Under the pieces are notes generated by a model. The model was not told the DNA's origin and did not search any database. It worked only from the letters and a program-made list of their open reading frames with translations. Source: JBHJHP01 sp042219825 (GTDB lineage: Bacteria > Bacteroidota > Bacteroidia > Bacteroidales > UBA5342). From it: a DNA stretch of 64,000 nt. Positions 17,141-25,636 of the stretch are shown piece by piece. Made by a program: the position numbers and the translations under genes. Within the stretch, counting starts at the first letter, position 1. Every line of letters starts with the position of its first letter. The DNA lies in NCBI RefSeq assembly GCF_042219825.1, contig NZ_JBHJHQ010000011.1, forward strand, positions 1 through 64,000, in the 5' to 3' direction.

Positions 17141-18409
17141 ATGCTAAAGATCAATACATTATTATTTTTATTTATAATAACTCTATTTAATTCATACGGA
17201 ATTGAGCCCTATTTTACTCATATTATGGCCTCTGATTTTAAGACTTTACAGGTATACAATTCCGACGATATAATGTCCTATCCGGCCATTGGTCTGAATA
17301 GCGATGATCAAATAGTCATAAGTTTTGATGAACTTGCCGATAGTGAACAAAGTCTCAAATACAATATCATACATTGCAACAGCAACTGGCTGCCTTCCGA
17401 TTTAACTGATACCGAATTTCTGAGAGGGTTTAAAACATCTTTTATTGATAATTATGAATACTCTATAAACACAAATGTTCCTTATGTACATTATTCTCTC
17501 TCACTTCCAAATGATTATACATCATTTAAAGTTTCCGGAAATTATGTGGTTACAATAACAAATGATAACAGTAAAGAACCACTGCTAACAGCATGTTTTT
17601 ATGTATATGAAAATGTTGTCACCATTGCACCTGAAGTAGCTTTTGTAACAGAAACTGATATCAGAAAGGAAAATCAACAGATCAACTTTGTTATTAATCA
17701 TCCTGATCTTCACATCCAGGATCCGGCAACAGATTTAAAAGTTTTTATTCAACAAAATGACAGAAGAGACAATATTAAATCTGGTATTCAGCCAACATTT
17801 ATAAGATCCGGCCAACTGGTTTATGAACACAACACAGATCTTACCTTTAAAGGAGGAAATGAATTCAGATATTTCGAAGCTACATCAACAAGATATAACA
17901 CACACGGAATTGAAAGCATTCAGTATTTTGCACCCTACTATCACATGGTTCTTGTTCCTGATGAACCTCAGAGCAAGATCAGCTACAGTTACAGGCACGA
18001 TGTAGATGGGAAATTTTTTATCCGCAAGCAGGAAGCTGATCAGGACAATCTCGCACTGGAATCTGATTATGTTATTGTACATTTTACCATTCGCCGTGAT
18101 GAACCTTATTTTAATGGGAAGATCTTTTTAAATGGTGATTTTACTTACGGAGAATTTAACGATCCGTATCAGATGAAATACGATTTTGATGAAAAAGCAT
18201 ATTATACAAATATCCTTCTTAAACAAGGAAGGTACGATTACCAGTACCTGTTTTTACCAACCGGAGAAAAAGTTGCAAGTTATTCCCCGTATGAAAATAA
18301 TTTCTTTGAAACCGAAAATAATTACCGCATCTATGCTTACTACAGGTCGTTTAGCGACCGATACGACAGACTGGTCGGCTATACTTTGGTTACTGCAAAT
18401 GCGAAATAA
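17141..18409 (+). CDS. DUF5103 protein, T9SS plug-like
   Basis: A 422-residue exported protein with an N-terminal signal peptide (LLFLFIITLFNSYG). The body is beta-rich, with the DUF5103 hallmarks: a domain beginning FKTLQVYNSDDIMSYPAIGL, the YNIIHCNSNWLPSDL segment and a C-terminal RRDEPYFNGKIFLNGDF region followed by GRYDYQYLFLP. A DUF5103 protein was found as the plug of the SprA translocon in the Flavobacterium johnsoniae type IX secretion system. T9SS use here is independently supported by sorting domains on two proteins in this window. The plug role is inferred from family membership. It is divergent from nqrA. Confidence 0.75.
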   Translation: MLKINTLLFLFIITLFNSYGIEPYFTHIMASDFKTLQVYNSDDIMSYPAIGLNSDDQIVISFDELADSEQSLKYNIIHCNSNWLPSDLTDTEFLRGFKTSFIDNYEYSINTNVPYVHYSLSLPNDYTSFKVSGNYVVTITNDNSKEPLLTACFYVYENVVTIAPEVAFVTETDIRKENQQINFVINHPDLHIQDPATDLKVFIQQNDRRDNIKSGIQPTFIRSGQLVYEHNTDLTFKGGNEFRYFEATSTRYNTHGIESIQYFAPYYHMVLVPDEPQSKISYSYRHDVDGKFFIRKQEADQDNLALESDYVIVHFTIRRDEPYFNGKIFLNGDFTYGEFNDPYQMKYDFDEKAYYTNILLKQGRYDYQYLFLPTGEKVASYSPYENNFFETENNYRIYAYYRSFSDRYDRLVGYTLVTANAK

Positions 18410-18954
18410 AATAATACAAGATGTAAACCACGAATCACAATCATTTCACGACCACAACAATCCCCCCTGATTAAATAAACTAGGCAACAATACTTCAACA
18501 GTTTAAAGGCAAAAGCTGTTACAAACTATTTTAAGGGGTTTAACACCCTCTCCTTCGGCAAGCTCAGGATTCACCCAGTTGATACTTTTTGACGCATCTA
18601 AAACTATCGAAAAAATGCTTGCTGTAAAGAACCGCAATAACTTACCCGAAAGCATCAATCTGTTGTCTTCCAACGCGCCAGTCCTCACCCTTTACAGCGG
18701 CCAGCGCACAGTTTTTATATATTAATAATGACTCTGGAAGGGTTAAACAATTATAGCCCCAGATCAGTAAACATGGCGAATGTAATCCTGATGCTTCTAT
18801 CAGGATTTATAACCTGGAGAAAGGATGATTATGTAAATCAGGCCGGAGTTTATATCTTCAGACAAAGTTAGAAACGAATCAAGACCGCACTTTTTGACAG
18901 GTTATTGTTAGTTATTTTTCATTTAAAGACAATTTGTTCGCTACACCACAACAT
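18410..18954. other. non-coding, degenerate intergenic region
   Basis: About 545 bases without a credible gene. It holds an 18-base motif CCTTCGGCAAGCTCAGGA-like stretch (about 18551-18568), a form I recall as dispersed in many genomes, and a perfect 9-bp hairpin listed separately. Short frames here are rich in odd residues and look like decayed sequence. No RNA family was recognised. Confidence 0.4.
18784..18807. repeat. perfect 9-bp inverted repeat, hairpin
   Basis: AATCCTGAT, loop GCTTCT, ATCAGGATT. It stands alone in the degenerate gap and has no adjoining T run, so it looks more like a small dispersed palindromic repeat than a terminator. Confidence 0.5.
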
Positions 18955-18988
18955 AAAAAAAGCGAAAAACAACTTTCTGTTTTTCGCT
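18955..18988 (-). terminator. terminator downstream of tRNA-Leu
   Basis: A perfect 10-bp stem AGCGAAAAAC / GTTTTTCGCT with an 8-base loop. On the minus strand the stem is followed by a T run (plus-strand A run 18955-18960). It lies 6 bases past the tRNA 3' end. Confidence 0.85.
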
Positions 18989-18994
18989 TTTCTG

Positions 18995-19078
18995 TACCCG
19001 GAACCGGAATCGAACCGGTACGGTATTGCTACCACTGGTTTTTGAGACCAGCGCGTCTACCTATTCCGCCATCCGGGC
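18995..19078 (-). tRNA. tRNA-Leu (CAA)
   Basis: An 84-base class II tRNA on the minus strand. The acceptor stem GCCCGGA pairs with TCCGGGT (one G-U pair) plus discriminator A. The anticodon stem is CTGGT / ACCAG and the loop CTCAAAA gives anticodon CAA. A long variable arm (TGGTAGCAATACCGT) and the T-arm CCGGTTCGATTCCGG are present. The CCA end is not encoded. The long variable arm and TGG/A73 features agree with leucine identity. Confidence 0.95.
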
Positions 19079-19233
19079 GTTTTGGCAACGGTAAACCGTT
19101 TTGCGGATGCAAATGTAATAAAAAATTGAATTATGCAAAACCAACATCTTGTGGAAAACCAACTAACAATATTTTTTCGTATTCATGGGCACCGGCCTTT
19201 GATTTCAGTAACTTTGCCTGAAATTTAAATTTT

Positions 19234-20361
19234 ATGTCAGAAAAGGATACACATCATCATATTAACCACCCCGAAAACGACGAATCATATAAAGGATTAA
19301 CCGTTAATTCAGGCATAGACCAACCTCCTGCCGTTAATCCTAACCTGAAGAAATTCAGAAAAAAGAAGAAAGCTGTTTTGTCGGTAGATGAATTTGTAGA
19401 CGGTATTCTTAAAAGTAATATCACCATTCTTAGTCAGGCCGTTACCATGGTGGAAAGCAATAAGCAGGAACATTATCAACTGGCTCAGGAAGTAATTGAA
19501 AAATGTCTGCCGCATACCGGACACTCTATCCGCCTTGGCATTACCGGTGTTCCGGGAGCTGGAAAAAGCACATTCATTGAGTCCCTGGGCATGCATATTA
19601 TAAAAAATGGAGGCAAACTGGCCGTGCTGGCAATCGATCCATCGAGCGAAAAAACAAAAGGCAGCATTTTAGGTGATAAAACCCGGATGGAACAGCTGTC
19701 ATTTGAACCGAAAGCATATATCCGTCCAAGTCCGTCTGCGGGAACCTTAGGAGGTGTGGCACGAAAAACGCGTGAAAGTATTATTTTATGCGAGGCTGCG
19801 GGTTTTGATACCATATTTGTGGAAACAGTTGGTGTAGGGCAATCAGAAACGGCGGTACATTCCATGGTTGATTTTTTTCTTTTACTGATGATTGCCGGTG
19901 CCGGTGACGAATTACAGGGCATTAAAAGAGGGATCATGGAAATGGCTGATGCGATTACCATTAACAAAGCAGATGGTGACAATATAAAAAAAGCGGACAT
20001 GGCAAAACGGGAGTACAGCAATGCACTGCATCTTTTTCCACCATCAGAATCAGGTTGGTCACCCCGGGTCATGACCTGTTCTGCCTTACATCATACCGGC
20101 ATCAGCGACATCTGGAATATGTTGCTGGAATACCTGAGTCATACTAAAACTAACAATTACTTTTACGACCGCCGGAAACGTCAGGCCAAATACTGGATGT
20201 ATGAGAGTATCAATGAACAGCTCAAACAAAATTTCTACAATGAACCGGATATAAAAGCCAGCATCCCAACACTGGAACAACAGGTATTGAACGAGGAAAA
20301 AAGTTCATTCATCGCAGCAAGAGAATTGCTGGATCTCTACTTTAAGAATCTTAAGAAATAG
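19234..20361 (+). CDS. meaB: MeaB/ArgK-family GTPase for methylmalonyl-CoA mutase
   Basis: A 375-residue G3E-type P-loop GTPase that protects and helps load cobalamin-dependent methylmalonyl-CoA mutase. The Walker A motif is GVPGAGKST (residues 105-113). Other hallmarks are AIDPSSEKTKGSILGDKTRM, RPSPSAGTLGGVARKTRE, FVETVGVGQSE (switch/Walker B area) and the specificity motif NKAD. The first 45 residues are a polar, low-complexity extension. The mutase itself is not in the window. It ends 1 base before the convergent methyltransferase. Confidence 0.94.
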   Translation: MSEKDTHHHINHPENDESYKGLTVNSGIDQPPAVNPNLKKFRKKKKAVLSVDEFVDGILKSNITILSQAVTMVESNKQEHYQLAQEVIEKCLPHTGHSIRLGITGVPGAGKSTFIESLGMHIIKNGGKLAVLAIDPSSEKTKGSILGDKTRMEQLSFEPKAYIRPSPSAGTLGGVARKTRESIILCEAAGFDTIFVETVGVGQSETAVHSMVDFFLLLMIAGAGDELQGIKRGIMEMADAITINKADGDNIKKADMAKREYSNALHLFPPSESGWSPRVMTCSALHHTGISDIWNMLLEYLSHTKTNNYFYDRRKRQAKYWMYESINEQLKQNFYNEPDIKASIPTLEQQVLNEEKSSFIAARELLDLYFKNLKK

Positions 20362-20362
20362 A

Positions 20363-21073
20363 TTATTTTTTAATAAGCTGCGCCAGATAATCGTAATGGC
20401 TGCCTTCTTTAAGGACCCTAAAGCTGAAACCTGCCTGTTCTGCAATGAGAGCAAATGTATCCGGATCAACATACAACCAGGGGAACGCGTCCCCTTTAAT
20501 TCCGTTGTACTCCATCTGAAAATCCATTTCCCCATAATAATCTCCATTCAGGTCTATGAGGAACGATCCGTCTTCTTCCTCGTACAAATATTTTAAATCG
20601 CTGCTGTCGATAAGAATCTGACCTCCGCTGTTTAAAAATGAACCCAACCTCTTTAGAAATGATCCCAGATTACGGATAGTTCCTGCCAGTCCGGTTCCGT
20701 TCATAAGTACCAGTACAGTATCATACTTCTCTGTTTCAGTCCGTAAAAAATCACCCTGAATCACATTTTTTACACCACGCTTCTTCATAACGTCGCAACA
20801 CAGGTCAGATATTTCCAGGGCTGTCACATCCATACCTTTTTCCTGAAGTATTAAGGCATGGGCACCCGCACACGCCCCTATATCCAGCACTTTCCCTTTA
20901 CAGTTGTCAATGGCGGATTTCTCAATTTCCGGAAGGTTACTATACTTTCTGAAAAGATAGTTTACCGGGATTTCATCGTCATCAAATTGTGATGAATGCA
21001 CAATGAGCTTTTTTGCTTTACCGGTTTTATAATAGTCAGAAACGGCCAGACCAATAGGATCACTTTGTAACAT
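20363..21073 (-). CDS. class I SAM-dependent methyltransferase
   Basis: A 236-residue cytoplasmic protein with a Methyltransf_25/11-type fold. Motif I is VLDIGACAGAHAL (about 65-77), followed by the acidic ribose-binding residue in VTALEIS and motif IV in YDTVLVLMNGTGLAG (NGTG in place of the usual D/N-P-P-Y). The C-terminus AEQAGFSFRVL is typical of the fold. The methyl acceptor is unknown. Confidence 0.82.
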   Translation of the reverse strand: MLQSDPIGLAVSDYYKTGKAKKLIVHSSQFDDDEIPVNYLFRKYSNLPEIEKSAIDNCKGKVLDIGACAGAHALILQEKGMDVTALEISDLCCDVMKKRGVKNVIQGDFLRTETEKYDTVLVLMNGTGLAGTIRNLGSFLKRLGSFLNSGGQILIDSSDLKYLYEEEDGSFLIDLNGDYYGEMDFQMEYNGIKGDAFPWLYVDPDTFALIAEQAGFSFRVLKEGSHYDYLAQLIKK

Positions 21074-21091
21074 AAAATAGGATTAATTGCA

Positions 21092-21099
21092 CAAAAATA
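21092..21099 (-). promoter_or_regulatory. -7 box for the methyltransferase gene
   Basis: TATTTTTG on the minus strand matches TAnnTTTG, 18 bases before the ATG at 21073. The -33 box is not clear. Confidence 0.4.
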
Positions 21100-21120
21100 G
21101 CACAAACACCTTATATAATG

Positions 21121-21151
21121 TTGATGCAACAGAACATTATCGCTAATTTTG
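21121..21151 (+). promoter_or_regulatory. promoter of cytidine deaminase gene
   Basis: TTG (21121-21123), a 20-base spacer and TAATTTTG (21144-21151) match both Bacteroidota promoter elements at the expected spacing, ending 19 bases before the cdd ATG. Confidence 0.6.
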
Positions 21152-21170
21152 AAACGTTTAGAAAACTGCG

Positions 21171-21650
21171 ATGAAAACAAAACAGATCACACTAACCACA
21201 CTGGAATTCGAAAACAGTGATGAATTCTCAGCATTGGAGAAAGAAACCATCGAAGCCTGTAAAAAAGCTGCCGACACTGCATGGGCTCCATATTCGGGAT
21301 TTCATGTTGGAGCAGCTGTTTTGCTTGATAATGGCGAAATAGTGACCGGAAGCAACCAGGAAAATGCCGCTTATCCATCCGGCCTGTGTGCAGAACGTGT
21401 GGCACTGTTTGCGGCACATTCCAAATATCCAAAAAGCAAAGCGTTATGTCTGGCAGTTTGCGCTCAAAAAGATGGCACTTTCCTGGATCAGCCTGTTTCT
21501 CCATGCGGCAGTTGCCGCCAGGTTATTACAGAATCCAACACCAGGTTTGGTTCACCAATGAAAGTAATACTTTACGGCAGTGAAAAAATTGTTGCCATAG
21601 AAAATTCCAATGATTTACTGCCTTTGAGGTTCGACAGCTCGAGTTTTTGA
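21171..21650 (+). CDS. cdd: cytidine deaminase
   Basis: Converts cytidine and deoxycytidine to the uridine forms in pyrimidine salvage. The 159-residue protein has the substrate segment APYSGFHVGAAVL and the zinc/catalytic motifs CAERVALF (Cys and the proton-shuttling Glu, about residue 73) and PCGSCRQV (two further zinc cysteines, about 107-114). The length fits the homotetrameric class, slightly extended at the N-terminus. Confidence 0.93.
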   Translation: MKTKQITLTTLEFENSDEFSALEKETIEACKKAADTAWAPYSGFHVGAAVLLDNGEIVTGSNQENAAYPSGLCAERVALFAAHSKYPKSKALCLAVCAQKDGTFLDQPVSPCGSCRQVITESNTRFGSPMKVILYGSEKIVAIENSNDLLPLRFDSSSF

Positions 21651-21679
21651 GACGTGAAATCGTTAATCGTAAAACCGTG

Positions 21680-21752
21680 AATCGTAGTCTTGTATCTTGA
21701 TTCTTATGTCTCGCCTCTTGCGTCTTGGTTCTTGTGTCTTTATTCTTATATC
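21680..21752. repeat. tandem-like copies of a CTTGATTCTT/CTTGTGTCTT motif
   Basis: This stretch after cdd is built from imperfect repeats of TCTTG(A/G)TTCTT and TCTTGGTTCTTGTGTCTT. The TCTTGGTTCTTGTGTCTT block recurs at about 27593-27610, downstream of pcm. This appears to be a small dispersed intergenic repeat. Confidence 0.5.
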
Positions 21753-22913
21753 TTACTTAATCATCGACGCGGCAATTTTCCGGGCTTCAGCATCGGTAGC
21801 CACGTAATCCTCGTAGGTTGGTTTTTTAACGTGGGCTGTTTTCTCCATAGTCTTTTCTATGATTTCTGCAATTTCAAGAAATCCGATTTTGTCCTGTAAA
21901 AAGGCTTTCACAACCACCTCATTTGCTGCGTTCATAATACAGGGAATGTTGCCACCGCAATACATGGCCTGATATGCCAGTTCAAGGCAGCGGAATTTTT
22001 CAGGGTCAGGCTGTTCAAATGTCAGTTCAGGATAAGCTAAAAAGTTAAAACGAGGAAAAGTTGACCTTAATCTTTTCGGATACGATAATGCATACTGAAT
22101 GGGCAGTTTCATATCGGGCAGCCCCATTTGTGCTTTCAGGGATCCATCAGTAAACTCCACCAATGAATGAATAATGGACTGCGGATGCACGATGACTTCA
22201 ATCTGGTTATGTTTAAGACCGAAAAGCCACTTGGCTTCAATCACTTCAAACCCTTTATTCATCATTGTTGCAGAATCAATGGTTATTTTGGCACCCATAT
22301 CCCAGTTAGGATGTTTCAAAGCTTCTTTGCTGGTTACATTCTGCAGGTAGTCATAATTGCGGGTTCGGAATGGTCCACCGGAAGCCGTTAAAATAATTTT
22401 TTCAACCGGATTTTGCCACTCACCTGCCATACACTGATATAAAGCCGAATGTTCGGAATCGACCGGCAAAATGGCAATCTTGTTTTCTGCAGCCATTCCC
22501 ATGATGAGCTCACCAGCCACCACCAGTGTTTCTTTGTTGGCCAGGGCTATATTTTTACCAGCTTTAATGGCATTAATGGTTGGTTTTAAACCTGCATATC
22601 CCACCATAGCCGTCACCACCATGTCAACAACACCAAATTCAACCACCTGGGCAATAGCCTCCTCTCCAGCAAAAACTTTTATGGGTAAACCTGACAGTGC
22701 TTCCGAAACAGTCGGGTATTTATCCTTATTTCCGATAACGACTACTTCAGGTTTAAATTCCAGTGCCTGTTTTATCAACAAATCAGCATTGTTACCTGCC
22801 GTAAGAACGTAAGCCTCGAATCTATCACTGTGTCCACGAATCACATCCAGAGTTTGTGTTCCGATTGAACCCGTCGAACCTAATATAGCTAGTTTTTTTC
22901 TGGTCTTTTCCAT
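21753..22913 (-). CDS. dxr: 1-deoxy-D-xylulose 5-phosphate reductoisomerase
   Basis: Makes 2-C-methyl-D-erythritol 4-phosphate from DXP with NADPH, the committed step of the MEP isoprenoid route. The 386-residue length is standard. Motifs are the NADPH-binding GSTGSIGTQTLDV (about 12-24), LANKETLVVAG (about 123-133), the metal/substrate residues in PVDSEHSALYQ (about 149-159), LTASGGPFR and the HPNWDMGAKITIDSATMMNKG segment. It begins 3 bases after the M23 peptidase gene, so the pair is probably one operon. Confidence 0.96.
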   Translation of the reverse strand: MEKTRKKLAILGSTGSIGTQTLDVIRGHSDRFEAYVLTAGNNADLLIKQALEFKPEVVVIGNKDKYPTVSEALSGLPIKVFAGEEAIAQVVEFGVVDMVVTAMVGYAGLKPTINAIKAGKNIALANKETLVVAGELIMGMAAENKIAILPVDSEHSALYQCMAGEWQNPVEKIILTASGGPFRTRNYDYLQNVTSKEALKHPNWDMGAKITIDSATMMNKGFEVIEAKWLFGLKHNQIEVIVHPQSIIHSLVEFTDGSLKAQMGLPDMKLPIQYALSYPKRLRSTFPRFNFLAYPELTFEQPDPEKFRCLELAYQAMYCGGNIPCIMNAANEVVVKAFLQDKIGFLEIAEIIEKTMEKTAHVKKPTYEDYVATDAEARKIAASMIK

Positions 22914-22916
22914 GGA

Positions 22917-23783
22917 TTAAAATACAATGTGTTTCTCCGGATCAATGGCTTTACCATCTTTCCATAGTTCAAGGTGCAGATGCGGGCCTGTTGTCAGTTC
23001 TCCCGAATTACCGATGATCGCTATGGCCTCTCCTGCTTTTACTTTATTCCCTTCATCCTTCAACAAGGTACTGTTATGTTTATACACACTTATCAAATTA
23101 TTGGCATGTTGAACCTGAATAACATAACCCGTTACCAGCGACCATTCTGCAAAAATTACTGTTCCGTCTGCCACCGCCATTACCTTTTCGTTCGGTGCTG
23201 CAGCAAGATCAACGCCCCAGTGTTCCTCTTCCGGATCAAACGAGTTGGTTATCACACCATCCACCGGCTTATAAAGCATCAACTCATCATCGTTAGTTTC
23301 CTCTTCATCCGTATTAAACACCTGAAGGTTATATTTCTCACGTTGTTCAATATCTGATCTAAAAAGCGAATCTGCCAGACTTGGTTCAAGATCCATACGT
23401 TCCATAAATGTTGGATGAGTTTCAGAAGAACCTGTATCGGCAAACATTTCCTCCGGCAAATCACCTTCAAGAATAACACCAATGCTGTTCAGATATCTTC
23501 CATACTGGTTCATCTTGTTTTCCAGTGAATCAGCCAGAATAGTACTTCTTACTATGTTTTCCTGCATTTCAGCGGTAGGAAAACCCGGAATATATTGTTT
23601 CAACGGCGTGAACACGATAATTGCAGCGGTACCACCTCCAACAATTGTAAACACAATAAACATAAAAATGAGAATATTGAACGGAGATAACCTCCACCAC
23701 TGTACCTCATCATATGTTTCCTCGTTGATGATGGAAATACGGTACTTTTGACGTAAACTTTTTCTTTTCCTTTTTTTAGCCAT
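22917..23783 (-). CDS. M23-family metallopeptidase, membrane anchored
   Basis: A 288-residue protein with a basic N-terminus (KKRKRKSLRQKYR), one membrane helix (about 33-57), a periplasmic helical stretch and a C-terminal LytM domain. The zinc site is recognisable: HWGVDLA (HxxxD, about residue 193) and GPHLHLELW (HxH, about 266). Such proteins cut peptidoglycan peptide cross-links or control other hydrolases. Both metal-binding motifs are intact, so activity is plausible. Confidence 0.87.
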   Translation of the reverse strand: MAKKRKRKSLRQKYRISIINEETYDEVQWWRLSPFNILIFMFIVFTIVGGGTAAIIVFTPLKQYIPGFPTAEMQENIVRSTILADSLENKMNQYGRYLNSIGVILEGDLPEEMFADTGSSETHPTFMERMDLEPSLADSLFRSDIEQREKYNLQVFNTDEEETNDDELMLYKPVDGVITNSFDPEEEHWGVDLAAAPNEKVMAVADGTVIFAEWSLVTGYVIQVQHANNLISVYKHNSTLLKDEGNKVKAGEAIAIIGNSGELTTGPHLHLELWKDGKAIDPEKHIVF

Positions 23784-23801
23784 AAAACCGGATAATCTTC
23801 A

Positions 23802-23809
23802 CAAAAATA
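23802..23809 (-). promoter_or_regulatory. -7 box for the M23 peptidase-dxr pair
   Basis: TATTTTTG on the minus strand matches TAnnTTTG and lies 18 bases before the ATG at 23783. Confidence 0.4.
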
Positions 23810-23959
23810 ACGGAATTTCATGTTCTGATGCTATCGGCTAACATAAATTATGAATCCTCCCAATATAAATCATTCCTTCAGCGTATAAATTCCAGCCTGA
23901 TATTGTGCATTAAAACTATTTAAAATGGTTAAAAATTACAGATGAGTCTGAAAAATATA

Positions 23960-23967
23960 TATATTTG
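23960..23967 (+). promoter_or_regulatory. -7 box for metK
   Basis: TATATTTG matches TAnnTTTG. Transcription would begin near 23974, directly in front of the riboswitch-like element, leaving a metK leader of about 115 bases. Confidence 0.5.
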
Positions 23968-23975
23968 CAGCCGTA

Positions 23976-24027
23976 ATCGTGGAAAGATTTGGCTGCTTGC
24001 AACCACATAAAAAAATGCTAAAAAGAA
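23976..24027 (+). promoter_or_regulatory. SAM-II (SAM-alpha) type riboswitch
   Basis: The leader contains the ordered conserved blocks of the SAM-II aptamer: GTGG (23979-23982) pairing with CCAC (24003-24006) as helix P1, AAGATTT in the first loop, GCTTGCAA ahead of the P1 3' strand, then an A-rich linker and ATGCTAAAAAG (24016-24026). The GATTT, TTGCAA and GCTAAAAAG blocks match the known metX-associated SAM-II sequences. SAM binding folds a pseudoknot that hides the ribosome-binding region. The position ahead of SAM synthetase fits feedback control. About 64 bases separate it from the start codon, longer than usual. Confidence 0.8.
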
Positions 24028-24090
24028 TCTGCATTTATAAGCCTTGCCTGACAAATCATCCACAAATATTTAAAGTTTAAATCTTAAATC

Positions 24091-25374
24091 ATGGGATATT
24101 TATTTACATCAGAGTCCGTATCTGAAGGCCATCCTGATAAGGTTGCCGATCAGATTTCAGATGCTCTGCTCGACGAATTTCTGGCTTTCGACAAGAGGTC
24201 GAAAGTTGCTTGCGAAACATTGGTAACTACCGGACAGGTTGTTCTGGCCGGTGAGGTAAAATCTCAGACCTACGTGGATGTTCAGGAGATTGCACGAAAG
24301 GTGATTAATAAAATTGGCTATACCAAAGGGGAATACCGTTTTGAAGGAGACTCCTGTGGTGTTCTGAATGCCATCCATGAACAATCTGCTGATATAAACA
24401 GAGGTGTTGACCGCGAAGACCCCAAAACACAGGGTGCAGGTGACCAGGGAATGATGTTTGGATACGCCAGCAGGGAGACAGATAATTACATGCCAATATC
24501 GTTGGAATTATCACATTTGTTGCTCAAAGAACTGGCTGATATCCGCCGCGAAGGAAAAGAGATGACTTATCTTCGTCCGGATTCCAAATCGCAGGTTACC
24601 ATTCAGTATGATGACAATGGCGCTCCTGAACGTATTCATACCATTGTGGTATCAACACAGCACGACGAGTTTATTACACCCTCATCGCCTGATAAACAGC
24701 TGAAGGCTGACGAAGACATGGTGGCTAAAATTAAAAGCGACGTGATCAATATTTTGATCCCAAGAGTGAAATCACACCTCCCTGAACGTGTTAAGGCACT
24801 GTTCGATGAAGCAATTATCTACCATGTGAACCCAACCGGAAAATTCGTAATTGGAGGACCTCACGGCGATACCGGTTTAACGGGACGTAAAATTATTGTG
24901 GATACCTACGGCGGTAAAGGTGCTCACGGTGGTGGTGCTTTTTCCGGTAAGGATCCATCAAAAGTGGACCGTTCTGCAGCTTATGCAGCGCGCCATATTG
25001 CTAAAAATATTGTAGCAGCAGGTGTAGCAGATGAGATTTTGGTTCAGTTGTCGTATGCCATCGGTGTAGCAGAGCCGATCAGTGTTTTTGTAGACACCTA
25101 TGGTTCATCCAACATTGATTTAGGTGATGCTGCCATTGCCAATAAAGTGTCTGAGATTTTCGATCTGACGCCAAACGGCATTGAAACGAGGCTTAAACTG
25201 CGCAATCCGATTTATCTGGAAACAGCAGCTTACGGGCACATGGGACGTCAACCGGAAGTGGTTCGTAAAAAATTCAGCTCACCTTATTCCGGAGAACTGG
25301 AAACAGAAGTGGAACTGTTTACCTGGGAAAAACTAGACTATGTGGATGCCATAAAAGAGGCATTTAAGTTATAA
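24091..25374 (+). CDS. metK: S-adenosylmethionine synthetase
   Basis: Makes SAM from methionine and ATP. The 427-residue protein carries SEGHPDKVADQISDA (about 8-22, catalytic His and Mg site), GAGDQGMMFGYA (about 114-125), the flexible-loop region, GPHGDTGLTGRKIIVDTYGG (about 255-274) and the glycine-rich GGGAFSGKDPSKVDRSAAY. It is preceded by a SAM-II type element and followed by a strong hairpin, so it is probably a single-gene unit. Confidence 0.97.
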   Translation: MGYLFTSESVSEGHPDKVADQISDALLDEFLAFDKRSKVACETLVTTGQVVLAGEVKSQTYVDVQEIARKVINKIGYTKGEYRFEGDSCGVLNAIHEQSADINRGVDREDPKTQGAGDQGMMFGYASRETDNYMPISLELSHLLLKELADIRREGKEMTYLRPDSKSQVTIQYDDNGAPERIHTIVVSTQHDEFITPSSPDKQLKADEDMVAKIKSDVINILIPRVKSHLPERVKALFDEAIIYHVNPTGKFVIGGPHGDTGLTGRKIIVDTYGGKGAHGGGAFSGKDPSKVDRSAAYAARHIAKNIVAAGVADEILVQLSYAIGVAEPISVFVDTYGSSNIDLGDAAIANKVSEIFDLTPNGIETRLKLRNPIYLETAAYGHMGRQPEVVRKKFSSPYSGELETEVELFTWEKLDYVDAIKEAFKL

Positions 25375-25380
25375 AAACTA

Positions 25381-25411
25381 TTGATCCGATGACTCAACGT
25401 CATCGGATCAA
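25381..25411 (+). terminator. strong hairpin after metK, probable terminator
   Basis: A perfect 13-bp stem TTGATCCGATGAC / GTCATCGGATCAA with a 5-base loop, 6 bases after the stop codon. The following sequence is only moderately T-rich (TTCCTCAAGTCTGTTTT), so termination strength is uncertain. The stem also faces the convergent small gene at 25431. Confidence 0.65.
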
Positions 25412-25430
25412 TTCCTCAAGTCTGTTTTAG

Positions 25431-25616
25431 CTATTTTGTATTATTCTTTTTATTCCTTTGGATTTCATTGTACTTTTGCAATGCAATCATACCAACAGAT
25501 AATCCTGTAAACATCAAAAATAGTCGTAAGCTAATTTCTTCTTTAACGAAAAGGACTATTGCTATTAATTCAAAGATTATAAAAAAAATGATCAGGAATT
25601 TATAAGGCGTGTACAT
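25431..25616 (-). CDS. small two-span membrane protein (61 aa), unknown
   Basis: A 61-residue frame with two hydrophobic segments (about 6-24, FLIIFFIIFELIAIVLFV, and about 30-47, LRLFLMFTGLSVGMIALQ) and a basic C-terminus (RNKKNNTK). It starts 20 bases after the lipoprotein gene at 25637 ends, on the same strand, so the two are likely co-transcribed. I recognise no family. In context it could be an immunity-like or accessory partner of the lipoprotein, which is inference only. Confidence 0.6.
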   Translation of the reverse strand: MYTPYKFLIIFFIIFELIAIVLFVKEEISLRLFLMFTGLSVGMIALQKYNEIQRNKKNNTK

Positions 25617-25636
25617 ATTAGTAATTTTAGTAATTA

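Noticed and set aside
18503..18688. 61-codon frame on the minus strand containing NPELAEGEGV
   Set aside because: It lies over a dispersed-repeat-like sequence, has no start signal or family resemblance, and looks like translated repeat DNA.
21680..21752. CRISPR-like short repeats
   Set aside because: Units are degenerate, irregularly spaced and without unique spacers, so this is a simple repeat and not a CRISPR array.
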